30,173 bases of DNA from an uncultured Ruminococcus sp. GTDB lineage: Bacteria; Bacillota; Clostridia; Oscillospirales; Ruminococcaceae. A program made the translations under genes and the position numbers. Below are positions 1 to 7,820 of the stretch, piece after piece. The notes under the pieces are model-generated. The model had not been told where the DNA came from and made no database searches. It was given only the letters and a program-made list of their open reading frames with translations. The stretch is taken from positions 1 to 30,173 of the forward strand of contig CALEPT010000203.1 in NCBI GenBank assembly GCA_937910385.1, read 5' to 3'. Position 1 is the stretch's first letter. Each line of letters opens with the position of its first letter.

Positions 1-78
1 GCTTGCGAGTGACAACGTGGATATGGTCGAGCTGATTCAGCTCGGGCAACGTGGATATGGTCGAGCTGATTCAGCTCG
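1..78. repeat. Dispersed repeat, two tandem 34-bp units upstream of murE
   Basis: A 32-nt unit starting caacgtggatatggtcgag occurs at 13-44 and identically at 47-78, a period of 34. Each unit ends in the near-perfect palindrome cgagctgattcagctcg (28-44 and 62-78), an 8-bp inverted repeat around one base. The same 17-mer recurs at 29824-29840. Bases 1-20 recur exactly at 30132-30151, so both window ends lie in the same repeat family. The second unit stops at the base before the murE Shine-Dalgarno sequence, so these hairpins would sit just upstream of the murE ribosome binding site if transcribed. Confidence 0.85.
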
Positions 79-93
79 AAAGGAGGCAGACAA

Positions 94-1530
94 ATGAGAT
101 TAAACGAACTTCTTGAAAACAATGCAGTGACCGCCATAGGCGATACAGAGATAACCTCGGTCACGGACGATACCCGCAAGGTCGCGGACGGAAGCCTCTT
201 TGTATGTGTAAAGGGAGGCAGCTTCGATGGGCATTCCGCTGCGGCTGAAATGCTTGAAAAGGGCGCGGCAGCAGTAGTCTGCGACCACGACCTCGGGCTC
301 GGCGACCGTCAGATAATCACCGATAACACACGCAGGCTCTATGGAAAGCTCTGCTCAGCGTGGTTCGGTCACCCCGAAAAAAAGCTGAAAATGATCGGCG
401 TTACCGGTACTAACGGCAAGACCACTATCACAAACGTGATAAAACATATCCTCATGAACAGCGGTCATAAGACCGGTCTTGTGGGAACTATCCGGAATGA
501 GATCGGCGACGAGATCCTCCACACCGAGAACACCACTCCGATGACCTACGACTTTATGGAGCTGCTCGACAAAATGGTAAAGGCAGGCTGCGAATACGTC
601 GTAATGGAGGTATCGTCCTTCGGACTTGTCCAGAACCGCATCGGCTCTTCGCATTTCGATATTGCGGCTTTCACCAATCTTACTCAGGATCATCTCGATT
701 ACCACAAGGACATGGAGGACTACTATCAGGCAAAGAAGCTCCTCTTCGGCATATGCGACGTGGCGCTTATCAATATCGACGACGATTACGGCAGAAGGCT
801 GTACGGCGAGACCGAGTGCAGAAAGCTCAGCTTCAGCGTGAAGGAAAACTCGGATTACTACGCCGACGGTATCAAGATAAAGGCTTCCGGCTCGAGCTTC
901 TGGTTCTGCCGCGGAGAAAAATCATACCTTGTCAAAACAAGGATCCCCGGACTTTTCAATGTTTCAAATATTACCGCAGCAATGGCGGTCTGCATGGAGG
1001 CAGGCATACCGATAGATAACATCATTGCCGCCGTAGGGGAATACCCCGGCGTCAAGGGTCGGTGTGAGGTCATTCCCACGGGCAGGGACTTCACCGTCAT
1101 CTGCGATTATGCACATACCCCCGATGCTGTTGAGAACATTCTCAGAAGCGTCAAGGAATACACCGAGGGCGATCTTATCTGCCTTTTCGGCTGCGGAGGC
1201 AACCGCGACGCCGCAAAGCGTCCGAAAATGGCGCAGGCTGCGGCAAAATATGCCGATAAGCTCGTTGTCACATCGGATAATCCCCGCAATGAGGACCCCG
1301 ATGCGATCATAAAAGACATTCTTGCCGGACTGGAGGGAAGCTCTGTTCCGTATGATGTAGTCACCGACAGGCGCGAGGCTATTTACCACGCCTTGAAAAT
1401 CGCAAATAAAGGTGATATAATAGTTCTTGCAGGCAAGGGACATGAGGATTACCAGATACTTGCCGGCGGAGAGCATATCCACTTTGACGAGCGTGAGATA
1501 GTTGCGCAGGGTCTGGCTATGCTTGATTAA
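94..1530 (+). CDS. murE: UDP-MurNAc-tripeptide synthetase MurE (meso-DAP type)
   Basis: This cytoplasmic Mur ligase adds the third stem-peptide residue to UDP-MurNAc-L-Ala-D-Glu using ATP. The 478-residue length is normal for the family. The N-terminal domain is followed by the ATP loop GTNGKTT at residues 105-111, then the central ligase domain with NLTQDHLDYH and the KK pair before LLF where the carbamylated lysine lies. The C-terminal domain has DYAHTPDAVENIL and the DNPR motif near residue 395. DNPR is the known signature for meso-diaminopimelate rather than lysine, so DAP-type peptidoglycan is inferred. The start is set by AAAGGAGG at 79-86, seven bases before ATG. It is the first gene of the dcw cluster in the window; mraY follows 23 bases later, with no murF between. 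Confidence 0.97.
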   Translation: MRLNELLENNAVTAIGDTEITSVTDDTRKVADGSLFVCVKGGSFDGHSAAAEMLEKGAAAVVCDHDLGLGDRQIITDNTRRLYGKLCSAWFGHPEKKLKMIGVTGTNGKTTITNVIKHILMNSGHKTGLVGTIRNEIGDEILHTENTTPMTYDFMELLDKMVKAGCEYVVMEVSSFGLVQNRIGSSHFDIAAFTNLTQDHLDYHKDMEDYYQAKKLLFGICDVALINIDDDYGRRLYGETECRKLSFSVKENSDYYADGIKIKASGSSFWFCRGEKSYLVKTRIPGLFNVSNITAAMAVCMEAGIPIDNIIAAVGEYPGVKGRCEVIPTGRDFTVICDYAHTPDAVENILRSVKEYTEGDLICLFGCGGNRDAAKRPKMAQAAAKYADKLVVTSDNPRNEDPDAIIKDILAGLEGSSVPYDVVTDRREAIYHALKIANKGDIIVLAGKGHEDYQILAGGEHIHFDEREIVAQGLAMLD

Positions 1531-1553
1531 AATTCGGGAGTTGTTGGAATAAA

Positions 1554-2591
1554 ATGTCTTTCTGGGTAATAAATTTACTTACCGCACTTGTATCGTTTGC
1601 TATAGCAGGACTTTCGGGGATATTCCTCGTTCCGTTCCTGCATAAGATAAAATTCGGTCAGCCTATAAAAACCAAGGACGGTCCGCAGTGGCACGCCAAA
1701 AAACAGGGTACCCCCACAATGGGTGGATTCATGTTCATCATTTCGACCATTATAACCGCAATAGGCGGCTATTGGGTCTACAGGTGGAATTCCGGCATAG
1801 ATACGACCGACAGCGCAAGCTTTAACGCATTCTACCGCGTGCTGAGCTGTATCGTCTTTGCGGCTGCGTTCGGGCTCATCGGCTTTATCGACGATTACAC
1901 AAAGGTCGCAAGAAAGAATAACGACGGGCTTTCGCCAATGCAGAAGATAGCTATGCAGCTCGTTTTCTCGGTCGCCTTCCTCTTTGCGATATACAAATTC
2001 GGCGACACCTCCACTAAGATAGACTTAGGCTTCTGGAGCTCGCCCTCGCTCGGGATATTCTACTATATCCTGATGATACCCGTGATAATCTACCTTACCA
2101 ATGCGGTGAACCTCACCGACGGCGTGGACGGACTGTGCGGCTCGGTGACCTTTGCGGCAATGCTGATATTTACGGTCTGCTGTTCGATACTGAAGCAGTA
2201 CGAGATGACCTACTTCACTATGGCTCTTGCCGGAGGCTGTCTCGGCTTCCTGCTGTGGAACCTCAACCCTGCAAAGTGCTTTATGGGCGATACGGGCTCG
2301 ATGTTCCTCGGCGCTTCCGTGACGGGAACTGCACTGATACTCCACAAGCACCTGCTGCTTATTCTCGCTGCAATGGTGTATATCCTCGAAGCGCTCTCGG
2401 TAGTGATACAGGTGAGCTACTTCAAGTATACCAAAAGGAAAACGGGCGAGGGAAAGCGCATTTTCAAGATGACGCCCATCCATCACCATTTCGAAATGAG
2501 CGGATTCAGCGAATATAAGATAGTAATAACCTTTTCTCTTGCAGGCATTATTTTCGGCGTATTGGGAATAATTACATTGCTGGTGTTTTGA
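1554..2591 (+). CDS. mraY: Phospho-MurNAc-pentapeptide transferase MraY
   Basis: MraY transfers phospho-MurNAc-pentapeptide from UDP to undecaprenyl phosphate, giving lipid I on the inner face of the membrane. The 345-residue protein is hydrophobic throughout, consistent with the ten-helix family fold. Family motifs are clear: KDGPQWHAKKQGTPTMGG near the N-terminus, the FIDDYTK aspartate pair near residues 113-114, NAVNLTDGVDGL, MGDTGSMFLG, and the histidine-rich MTPIHHHFE loop near the C-terminus. The ribosome binding site is weak (GGGAG at 1536-1540, 13 bases away), so coupling to murE is likely. It hands lipid I to MurG, encoded downstream. A dispersed repeat, rather than murD, separates it from ftsW. 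Confidence 0.97.
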   Translation: MSFWVINLLTALVSFAIAGLSGIFLVPFLHKIKFGQPIKTKDGPQWHAKKQGTPTMGGFMFIISTIITAIGGYWVYRWNSGIDTTDSASFNAFYRVLSCIVFAAAFGLIGFIDDYTKVARKNNDGLSPMQKIAMQLVFSVAFLFAIYKFGDTSTKIDLGFWSSPSLGIFYYILMIPVIIYLTNAVNLTDGVDGLCGSVTFAAMLIFTVCCSILKQYEMTYFTMALAGGCLGFLLWNLNPAKCFMGDTGSMFLGASVTGTALILHKHLLLILAAMVYILEALSVVIQVSYFKYTKRKTGEGKRIFKMTPIHHHFEMSGFSEYKIVITFSLAGIIFGVLGIITLLVF

Positions 2592-2651
2592 TCGGTTTTC
2601 AGGTCAGATCACCATACTTCCGCGTGCGGAGAGCGGCTGTCCGTCTCGTAC

Positions 2652-2738
2652 AGAGTGAGCGAGCTTGCGAGCGGGAGCGTGGAATGGGATCCTAAAGGGG
2701 CGACCGCCCCTTTAGCGGGGTGTGGGGCAGAGCCCCGC
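2652..2738. repeat. Dispersed intergenic repeat with two hairpins, mraY-ftsW spacer
   Basis: The left part (agagtgagcgagcttgcgag) matches 30121-30140 at all but one base. The right part (gaatgggatcc, then a gggcgaccg core) matches 22451-22508. The copy contains the hairpin aaaggggc/gcccctt and a second hairpin gcgggg/ccccgc. It fills the middle of the 190-bp gap between mraY and ftsW and is probably transcribed with the dcw operon. No coding potential is evident. Confidence 0.75.
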
Positions 2739-2781
2739 AAAAACATCGCTATTTAATTCATCATACAGTTTGGAGGAGAAC

Positions 2782-4068
2782 ATGGCGGCAGGCACTAAAA
2801 ATAAAAAGAGCTCGGGAATGTCGCTGGGCAAGGCGTTTCTGGGCGAAAGCAGAAACAGTGATATCAGCCTTTCGTTTTTTGCGTATGTTATGATACTTCT
2901 CGTCGTGGGACTTGTAATGATGTCCTCGGCGAGCTATGCCTGGGCTTACAGCGAGCATGGCGGCGACGGTCTTTTTTATGCCAAGAGTCAGCTCAAGCAC
3001 GCTGTCATCGGCTTTGTATTGATGATCTTTTTCATGAAAATGGATTATCATAACTTCAAAACACTCAGGCTGCCCATACTGAAAAAATTCAATATCGCCG
3101 GGCTCCTTTACATCGCCGGACTGGTATTCCTGATACTTGCGCTTGCGATAGGAAACGACGAGGGCGGTGATATGGGCGCAAAGCGCTGGCTGACCCTCGG
3201 ACCCGTAAACTTTCAGCCGTCTGAGGTCGCGAAGCTCTCGCTCATCGTCTATTTTGCCTACAGCATGGAGCGCGACGGCGCAAAGATGAACAAATTCGGC
3301 ACGGGCATCTGCAAATATGCCGTCCTCATGGGCGTTTATCTGTTCCTTTTATATAAAGAGCCCCATATTTCGGGCTGTATCCTGATAGGAAGCATTGCCG
3401 TTTCGATGATACTGTGCGGCGGTGCGAACAGAAAGCAGTTCATCGCGCTCGGTGCGGCAGCGATAGCTATCGCGGTGTCTGTCATAAGCTGGCAGGCAAG
3501 CAAGCCGGGCAGCTACGTTGCTGTGCGTATCAAGTCGTGGCAGGACCCCTTTGCGGACGTTCTCGGCGATACGTGGCAGACGGTCAACTCGATAATCGCT
3601 ATCGGTTCGGGCGGACTTTTCGGTCTCGGACTCGGAAACTCGCGCCAGAAATATCTCTATCTCCCCGAGACGAAGAACGACTTCGTTTTCCCGATAGTCT
3701 GCGAGGAGCTCGGCTTTGTGGGCGCTCTTGCGATAATCATAGTATTTTTCCTGCTGGTAGTAGAGGGCTTCTCGATAGCAGTCCGCTGCAAGGACCGCTT
3801 CGGCTCGCTCATCGCAGTCGGCATCACCACGCAGATAGGCATACAGACCGTGCTCAACCTCGCCGTTGTAAGCAACCTTATCCCCAATACAGGAATAAGC
3901 CTGCCGTTTTTCAGCTACGGCGGAACGGCACTCATCATGCAGCTCGCGGAAATGGGAATAATGCTCAATATCTCACAGCAGCGGTATTACCCCGAGGAGG
4001 CTCCCGAGCCTAAAAAGAAAAAGAAAAAAAGACCCGGGCAGGAGCAGTATGAACCAAAGAATGCATAA
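2782..4068 (+). CDS. ftsW: SEDS-family peptidoglycan polymerase FtsW/SpoVE
   Basis: SEDS proteins polymerise lipid II into glycan strands at the septum together with a class B penicillin-binding protein. ATG at 2782 is chosen because GGAGGAG at 2772-2778 precedes it; the frame is open further upstream but lacks a ribosome binding site. The 428-residue product has a Lys-rich cytoplasmic N-terminus, about ten membrane segments, and the family signatures KRWLTLGPVNFQPSEVAKL, the long extracellular loop with GLFGLGLGNSRQKYLYLPE and NDFVFPIVCEELG, and PNTGISLPFFSYGGTALI. A strongly basic KKKKKKR tail ends the protein. FtsW, RodA and SpoVE are hard to separate by sequence; position between mraY and murG favours FtsW or SpoVE. 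murG follows 15 bases later. Confidence 0.95.
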   Translation: MAAGTKNKKSSGMSLGKAFLGESRNSDISLSFFAYVMILLVVGLVMMSSASYAWAYSEHGGDGLFYAKSQLKHAVIGFVLMIFFMKMDYHNFKTLRLPILKKFNIAGLLYIAGLVFLILALAIGNDEGGDMGAKRWLTLGPVNFQPSEVAKLSLIVYFAYSMERDGAKMNKFGTGICKYAVLMGVYLFLLYKEPHISGCILIGSIAVSMILCGGANRKQFIALGAAAIAIAVSVISWQASKPGSYVAVRIKSWQDPFADVLGDTWQTVNSIIAIGSGGLFGLGLGNSRQKYLYLPETKNDFVFPIVCEELGFVGALAIIIVFFLLVVEGFSIAVRCKDRFGSLIAVGITTQIGIQTVLNLAVVSNLIPNTGISLPFFSYGGTALIMQLAEMGIMLNISQQRYYPEEAPEPKKKKKKRPGQEQYEPKNA

Positions 4069-4083
4069 AGGAGCAGTCATTAT

Positions 4084-5217
4084 ATGAAAGTTCTTATAGC
4101 GTGCGGAGGTACGGGCGGACATATCAACCCCGGACTCGCAATAGCAGACATTATAAAGAGCAGATACCCCGATACGGAATTCCTGTTTGCCGGAACTCCG
4201 AAGGGTATGGAGGCAAAGCTCGTCCCGAAGGCAGGCTACAGGCTCGAAACGATAAAGGTCGCGGGCTTTCAGAGGAAGATATCGCTTGAGAATATCGGGC
4301 GAAATGCCAAGGCAGCGGCTTACCTTGCAGCCTCCGGCAGACGCGCAAGGCAGATAATCGAGGGCTTCAAGCCCGATATCGCGATAGGAACGGGCGGCTA
4401 TGCGGCAGGTCCGGTTATCCGCAAGGCTGCAAGAATGGGCATTCCCACCGCTATCCATGAGCAGAATGCTTACCCCGGCGTTACGAACAAGCTTCTTGCA
4501 AAAGAGGTCGATCACGTTATGCTGACCGTAAAGGAAGCGCTCGATTATATGGACAGCGACAAATTCGAGTACACCGTCACGGGTCTTCCCGTGAGAAGCA
4601 GTATAAACACCATAAGCCGCCCGGAGGCGAGAAAAAAGCTCGGCTTCAACGGCGATTTCACTATACTCTCGTTCGGCGGGAGCCTCGGTGCAGGCTGCAT
4701 AAACGAGACCATGACCGAAGCAATAAAATGGCACGTCGGCAAGGGCTTGAAGATAAACCATATCCACGGCTACGGCGGAATGGGAAAGGACACCTTCCCG
4801 CAGGCTATGAATAGCTCAGGGATACCCCTGAAAAGCGACCGCCTGCGCATTACCGAATACATAAACGACATGGACGTTTGTCTTGCTGCGGCAGACCTCG
4901 TTATCTGCCGTTCGGGAGCCTCCACTCTTGCCGAGCTTGAGGCTGCGGGCAGAGCTTCCATTCTCATACCGTCTCCCATAGTCGCGGGCAACCACCAGTA
5001 CCACAACGCTATGGTTCTCGGAAAGGCGGGGGCGGCGATAGTCGTCGAGCAGAAGGACGCTTCAAGCGAGCGTATTATTTCCGAGATAGAGAAGCTCTAT
5101 AACGACCCCGACCGCGTGACGGTGATGTCCGACAGCGCGGCGAAGCTCCACCTTGCCGATACGAACGAGCGCATACTCTCCGTTATCGACAAGCTCAGGG
5201 CTAAGGCAAAAAAGTAA
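4084..5217 (+). CDS. murG: MurG, lipid I to lipid II GlcNAc transferase
   Basis: MurG adds GlcNAc from UDP-GlcNAc to lipid I on the cytoplasmic side of the membrane, giving lipid II. The 377-residue protein is a GT-B glycosyltransferase. The N-terminal domain begins with GGTGGHINPGLAIAD and includes GTGGYAAGPVIRKA and HEQNAYPGVTNKLLA. The C-terminal nucleotide-binding domain has SFGGSLGA, RITEYINDM, and the UDP-sugar motif CRSGASTLAELEAAGRASI followed by GNHQYHNA. AAAGGAG at 4067-4073 precedes the ATG by ten bases. It sits between ftsW and murA, so lipid II synthesis and use are encoded side by side. Confidence 0.97.
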   Translation: MKVLIACGGTGGHINPGLAIADIIKSRYPDTEFLFAGTPKGMEAKLVPKAGYRLETIKVAGFQRKISLENIGRNAKAAAYLAASGRRARQIIEGFKPDIAIGTGGYAAGPVIRKAARMGIPTAIHEQNAYPGVTNKLLAKEVDHVMLTVKEALDYMDSDKFEYTVTGLPVRSSINTISRPEARKKLGFNGDFTILSFGGSLGAGCINETMTEAIKWHVGKGLKINHIHGYGGMGKDTFPQAMNSSGIPLKSDRLRITEYINDMDVCLAAADLVICRSGASTLAELEAAGRASILIPSPIVAGNHQYHNAMVLGKAGAAIVVEQKDASSERIISEIEKLYNDPDRVTVMSDSAAKLHLADTNERILSVIDKLRAKAKK

Positions 5218-5268
5218 CACACAGCCGCTTTACAGCATAATATACACAAAAAGCTGTGAGGTGGTATA

Positions 5269-6528
5269 ATGCAGAAATTGGTTGTAACAGGCGGAAAGCC
5301 GCTGAGAGGCGAGCTTTCCGTACAGGGCAGCAAGAACAGCGCTCTGCCTATCATGGCGGCTTCGCTGATGTGCGGCGGAGAATGCAGGCTCCACCGCTGC
5401 CCTAAGCTGACGGATATATATGCGGCTTCGAGAATACTCAACTGCGTGGGCTGCCGGTGTACATTTTCCGGAAATTCCGCGGCGGTCGATTCGAGAAGCA
5501 TTGACAGGACCGAAATACCCGAGGAGCTTATGCGCGAAATGCGCTCTTCAATAATTTTTATGGGAGCTATGCTCGGGACGGCGGGCGAATGCACGGTGAG
5601 CGTCCCGGGAGGCTGTGAGCTCGGTCCTCGTCCCATAGATATGCACCTCGCTGCGCTCAAACGCATGGGCGTGGATATTTCGGAGCTTTCCGGCAGGATA
5701 GTCTGCCGCATACCTTCGGGCAGAGCCCACGGCGCTAAGATATCGCTTGCCTTTCCGTCTGTCGGAGCTACTGAGAATATCATTCTCTGCGCTGTTACAG
5801 CAGACGGCGAGACCGTGATAAACAATGCCGCACGCGAGCCCGAGATATGCGACCTTTGCGGATTCCTGAGAGCCTGCGGAGCCCGGATAACCGGCGACGG
5901 CGAAAGCAGGATAGTCGTTAAGGGCAAAGCGAAGCTCCACGGCTGCGAATACACTATTATGCCCGACAGGATAGCCGCCGCAACATACCTTTCCATGACG
6001 GCAGCCGCCGGAGGAGAGATAATACTTACAAATGCCTGCGTCCCCGAAACAGAGCCTTTTCTTTCAGTGCTCGAACAGACGGGGTGCAGTATATATACGG
6101 GCGAAAATAAGATATATCTCCACAGCGGAGTCAGACTCAGGGCTGTGAGAGAACGGATACGCACTATGCCTCACCCGGGCTTTCCTACCGATGCGCAGGC
6201 GGTGCTTATGGCAGCGCTTGCCGCCGCCGACGGAACAAGCATTTTCGAGGAGAATATCTTCGATTGCCGCTACCGCCACACCGACGCTCTCATTAAAATG
6301 GGCGCGGATATACAGGTTCTGGGCAAGGTGGCTATAGTCAAGGGAGTCCGCAGGCTGCACGGTGCAAATGTAGAGGCAACCGACCTGCGCGGAGGTGCTG
6401 CAATGGCAGTCGCCGCGCTTGCAGCGGAGGGAACTACTCAGATAACTAAAATATCACACATAGACAGAGGATACGAAAAAATAGAGGAGGCTGTTTCAGC
6501 ACTCGGCGGAGATATTCGCAGAGCCTGA
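5269..6528 (+). CDS. murA: UDP-GlcNAc 1-carboxyvinyltransferase MurA
   Basis: MurA transfers enolpyruvate from PEP to UDP-GlcNAc, the committed step of peptidoglycan synthesis, in the cytoplasm. The 419-residue length is normal. The EPSP-synthase-like fold is marked by GSKNSALP (Lys22), the EMRSSIIFMGAML arginine helix, the PGGCELGPRPIDMHL loop with the fosfomycin-target Cys at residue 116, and FPTDAQAVLMAA carrying the catalytic Asp. Because Cys is retained rather than Asp, fosfomycin sensitivity of the enzyme is predicted. The gene is Cys-rich elsewhere (several Cys in residues 35-62), which is unusual for MurA. GAGGTGG at 5258-5264 sets the start. In many Firmicutes murB lies nearby; none is seen here. 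Confidence 0.95.
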   Translation: MQKLVVTGGKPLRGELSVQGSKNSALPIMAASLMCGGECRLHRCPKLTDIYAASRILNCVGCRCTFSGNSAAVDSRSIDRTEIPEELMREMRSSIIFMGAMLGTAGECTVSVPGGCELGPRPIDMHLAALKRMGVDISELSGRIVCRIPSGRAHGAKISLAFPSVGATENIILCAVTADGETVINNAAREPEICDLCGFLRACGARITGDGESRIVVKGKAKLHGCEYTIMPDRIAAATYLSMTAAAGGEIILTNACVPETEPFLSVLEQTGCSIYTGENKIYLHSGVRLRAVRERIRTMPHPGFPTDAQAVLMAALAAADGTSIFEENIFDCRYRHTDALIKMGADIQVLGKVAIVKGVRRLHGANVEATDLRGGAAMAVAALAAEGTTQITKISHIDRGYEKIEEAVSALGGDIRRA

Positions 6529-6549
6529 CCTGCAGCGACCGGAGGGAAT

Positions 6550-7638
6550 ATGAAGGACGTCGAGAAAACCAATGTCGAAAGACAGAACAGCCGCAAGCGC
6601 CTGAGAAGGCGCGGCAGAAATATGAATCTTTACGGTCTTGCCGTATTGCTGCTTGTTATTACTGCCGGCATTACCATAAGCTATACGTTTCTGTTCAATA
6701 TAAGCGAGATACGGGTCTCGGGAGAATCCGATATGTATACCGCGGAGGAGATAGTTGACGCCTCGGGCATACACGAGGGCGATAATCTTCTGAGACTCGA
6801 TGCCGAAAAAAGTCAGCAGCAGATACTGGACAAACTGCTGTATGTCGAGACAGCTTCGGTAAACAGAGATTTCCCTTCGTCACTCGATATAAAGGTGACA
6901 AAGTGCATACCCGCTTTTAATGTTAATTACGATGAGGGTACCCTCCTTGTCAGCAAAAAGGGTAAGATCCTCGCTGATAACGGCTTCATAACAGAGGGGC
7001 TTCCTATTATATATGGATACGAGCCCAGCGTCACAGAGCCCGGCAGACCGGTCGCTTCTTCAAATGAGCATAAAGCAGAGGCGTTCGCAGAGCTGATGAC
7101 TGCCCTTGAAAAAATGGAAACGGTTGATATCGCAACTGTTGATATGAGCGATGAACACTCGATAATCGTCAATTACCGCAACGGTATGATATTCAAAATG
7201 GGAAACTGGAGCGATGTGGAGTATAAGCTCGATCTCGCCGCAACGGTAATGAACGACGAGAGCGTCAAGGGTAAAAAGGGCTATCTCACAATGGTGGGAA
7301 CAAATCAGTGCAGCTTCCGTACAAACGACGCCCCGGTCGATGTTCCCGGAAATATCGAGCCTACGACAGCTTCGCCCGACGACAGCGGCGAGGAGCCGCT
7401 CGGTGAGTCTAACCCCGAACAGGAGGCTATTTTCAGCGAATATAATAACCGCGATAACGAGGATACCGCTTCGGACGATGAAACCTATTACGATGACAGT
7501 TACTCCGATGATTATTCCTATGACTATTCCGACGACAGCCAGTATTATTACAGCGACGATTACAGCTATTCCGACGATAACTACTATTACGATGATTCCT
7601 ATGATGATTACGGTTATTATGAGGAGCAAAGCTGGTGA
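6550..7638 (+). CDS. ftsQ: Cell division protein FtsQ/DivIB with acidic Tyr/Asp/Ser tail
   Basis: FtsQ/DivIB is a bitopic divisome scaffold that recruits FtsL and FtsB. A basic cytoplasmic N-terminus (KRLRRRGR) is followed by one membrane helix at about residues 27-48. A POTRA domain follows at about 50-120 (SEIRVSGESDMYTAEEIVD ... NLLRLD ... VNRDFPSSLDIKVTKCIP), then a beta domain to about residue 250. Residues from about 313 to 362 are almost only Asp, Tyr and Ser, ending EEQSW; this low-complexity tail would be extracellular. SD GGAGGG at 6541-6546 precedes ATG closely. Position between murA and ftsZ is the classic divIB place; ftsA is absent. Confidence 0.9.
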   Translation: MKDVEKTNVERQNSRKRLRRRGRNMNLYGLAVLLLVITAGITISYTFLFNISEIRVSGESDMYTAEEIVDASGIHEGDNLLRLDAEKSQQQILDKLLYVETASVNRDFPSSLDIKVTKCIPAFNVNYDEGTLLVSKKGKILADNGFITEGLPIIYGYEPSVTEPGRPVASSNEHKAEAFAELMTALEKMETVDIATVDMSDEHSIIVNYRNGMIFKMGNWSDVEYKLDLAATVMNDESVKGKKGYLTMVGTNQCSFRTNDAPVDVPGNIEPTTASPDDSGEEPLGESNPEQEAIFSEYNNRDNEDTASDDETYYDDSYSDDYSYDYSDDSQYYYSDDYSYSDDNYYYDDSYDDYGYYEEQSW

Positions 7639-7722
7639 TTTAGACGAATGTGTGCAAAATCAGGATACAAATAAAGGCGTTATTGTAAAATGCGCTGAAA
7701 TTCAAAAAAATTTTTCTGAGAC

Positions 7723-7751
7723 TTGCAAAAAAGAAAATATTATGCTAAAAT
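7723..7751 (+). promoter_or_regulatory. ftsZ promoter (TTGCAA-17-TAAAAT, extended -10)
   Basis: The -35 box TTGCAA is at 7723-7728 and the -10 box TAAAAT at 7746-7751, spacer exactly 17, with an upstream TG dinucleotide (7743-7744) making an extended -10. It lies in the 182-bp gap after ftsQ in A/T-rich DNA, so ftsZ can be expressed apart from the upstream dcw genes. Expected transcript start is near 7758. Confidence 0.75.
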
Positions 7752-7820
7752 ATAAAGTGTATTTATAGAGGTTATTCAGATTTAGATAAAATACAGGATA
7801 ATACAATAGGAGGAGTTTTA

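Noticed and set aside
1..93. CRISPR array
   Set aside because: The two repeats are adjacent with a 2-base spacing, no unique spacers and no cas genes.
5097..6164. Minus-strand 355-codon open frame opposite murA
   Set aside because: It is the antisense of murA codons; low-complexity Ser/Leu/Pro product with no family resemblance.
7340..7768. Plus-strand 142-codon frame overlapping the ftsQ tail
   Set aside because: Its Thr/Ile/Met repeats are the frame-shifted reading of the Asp/Tyr/Ser tail.
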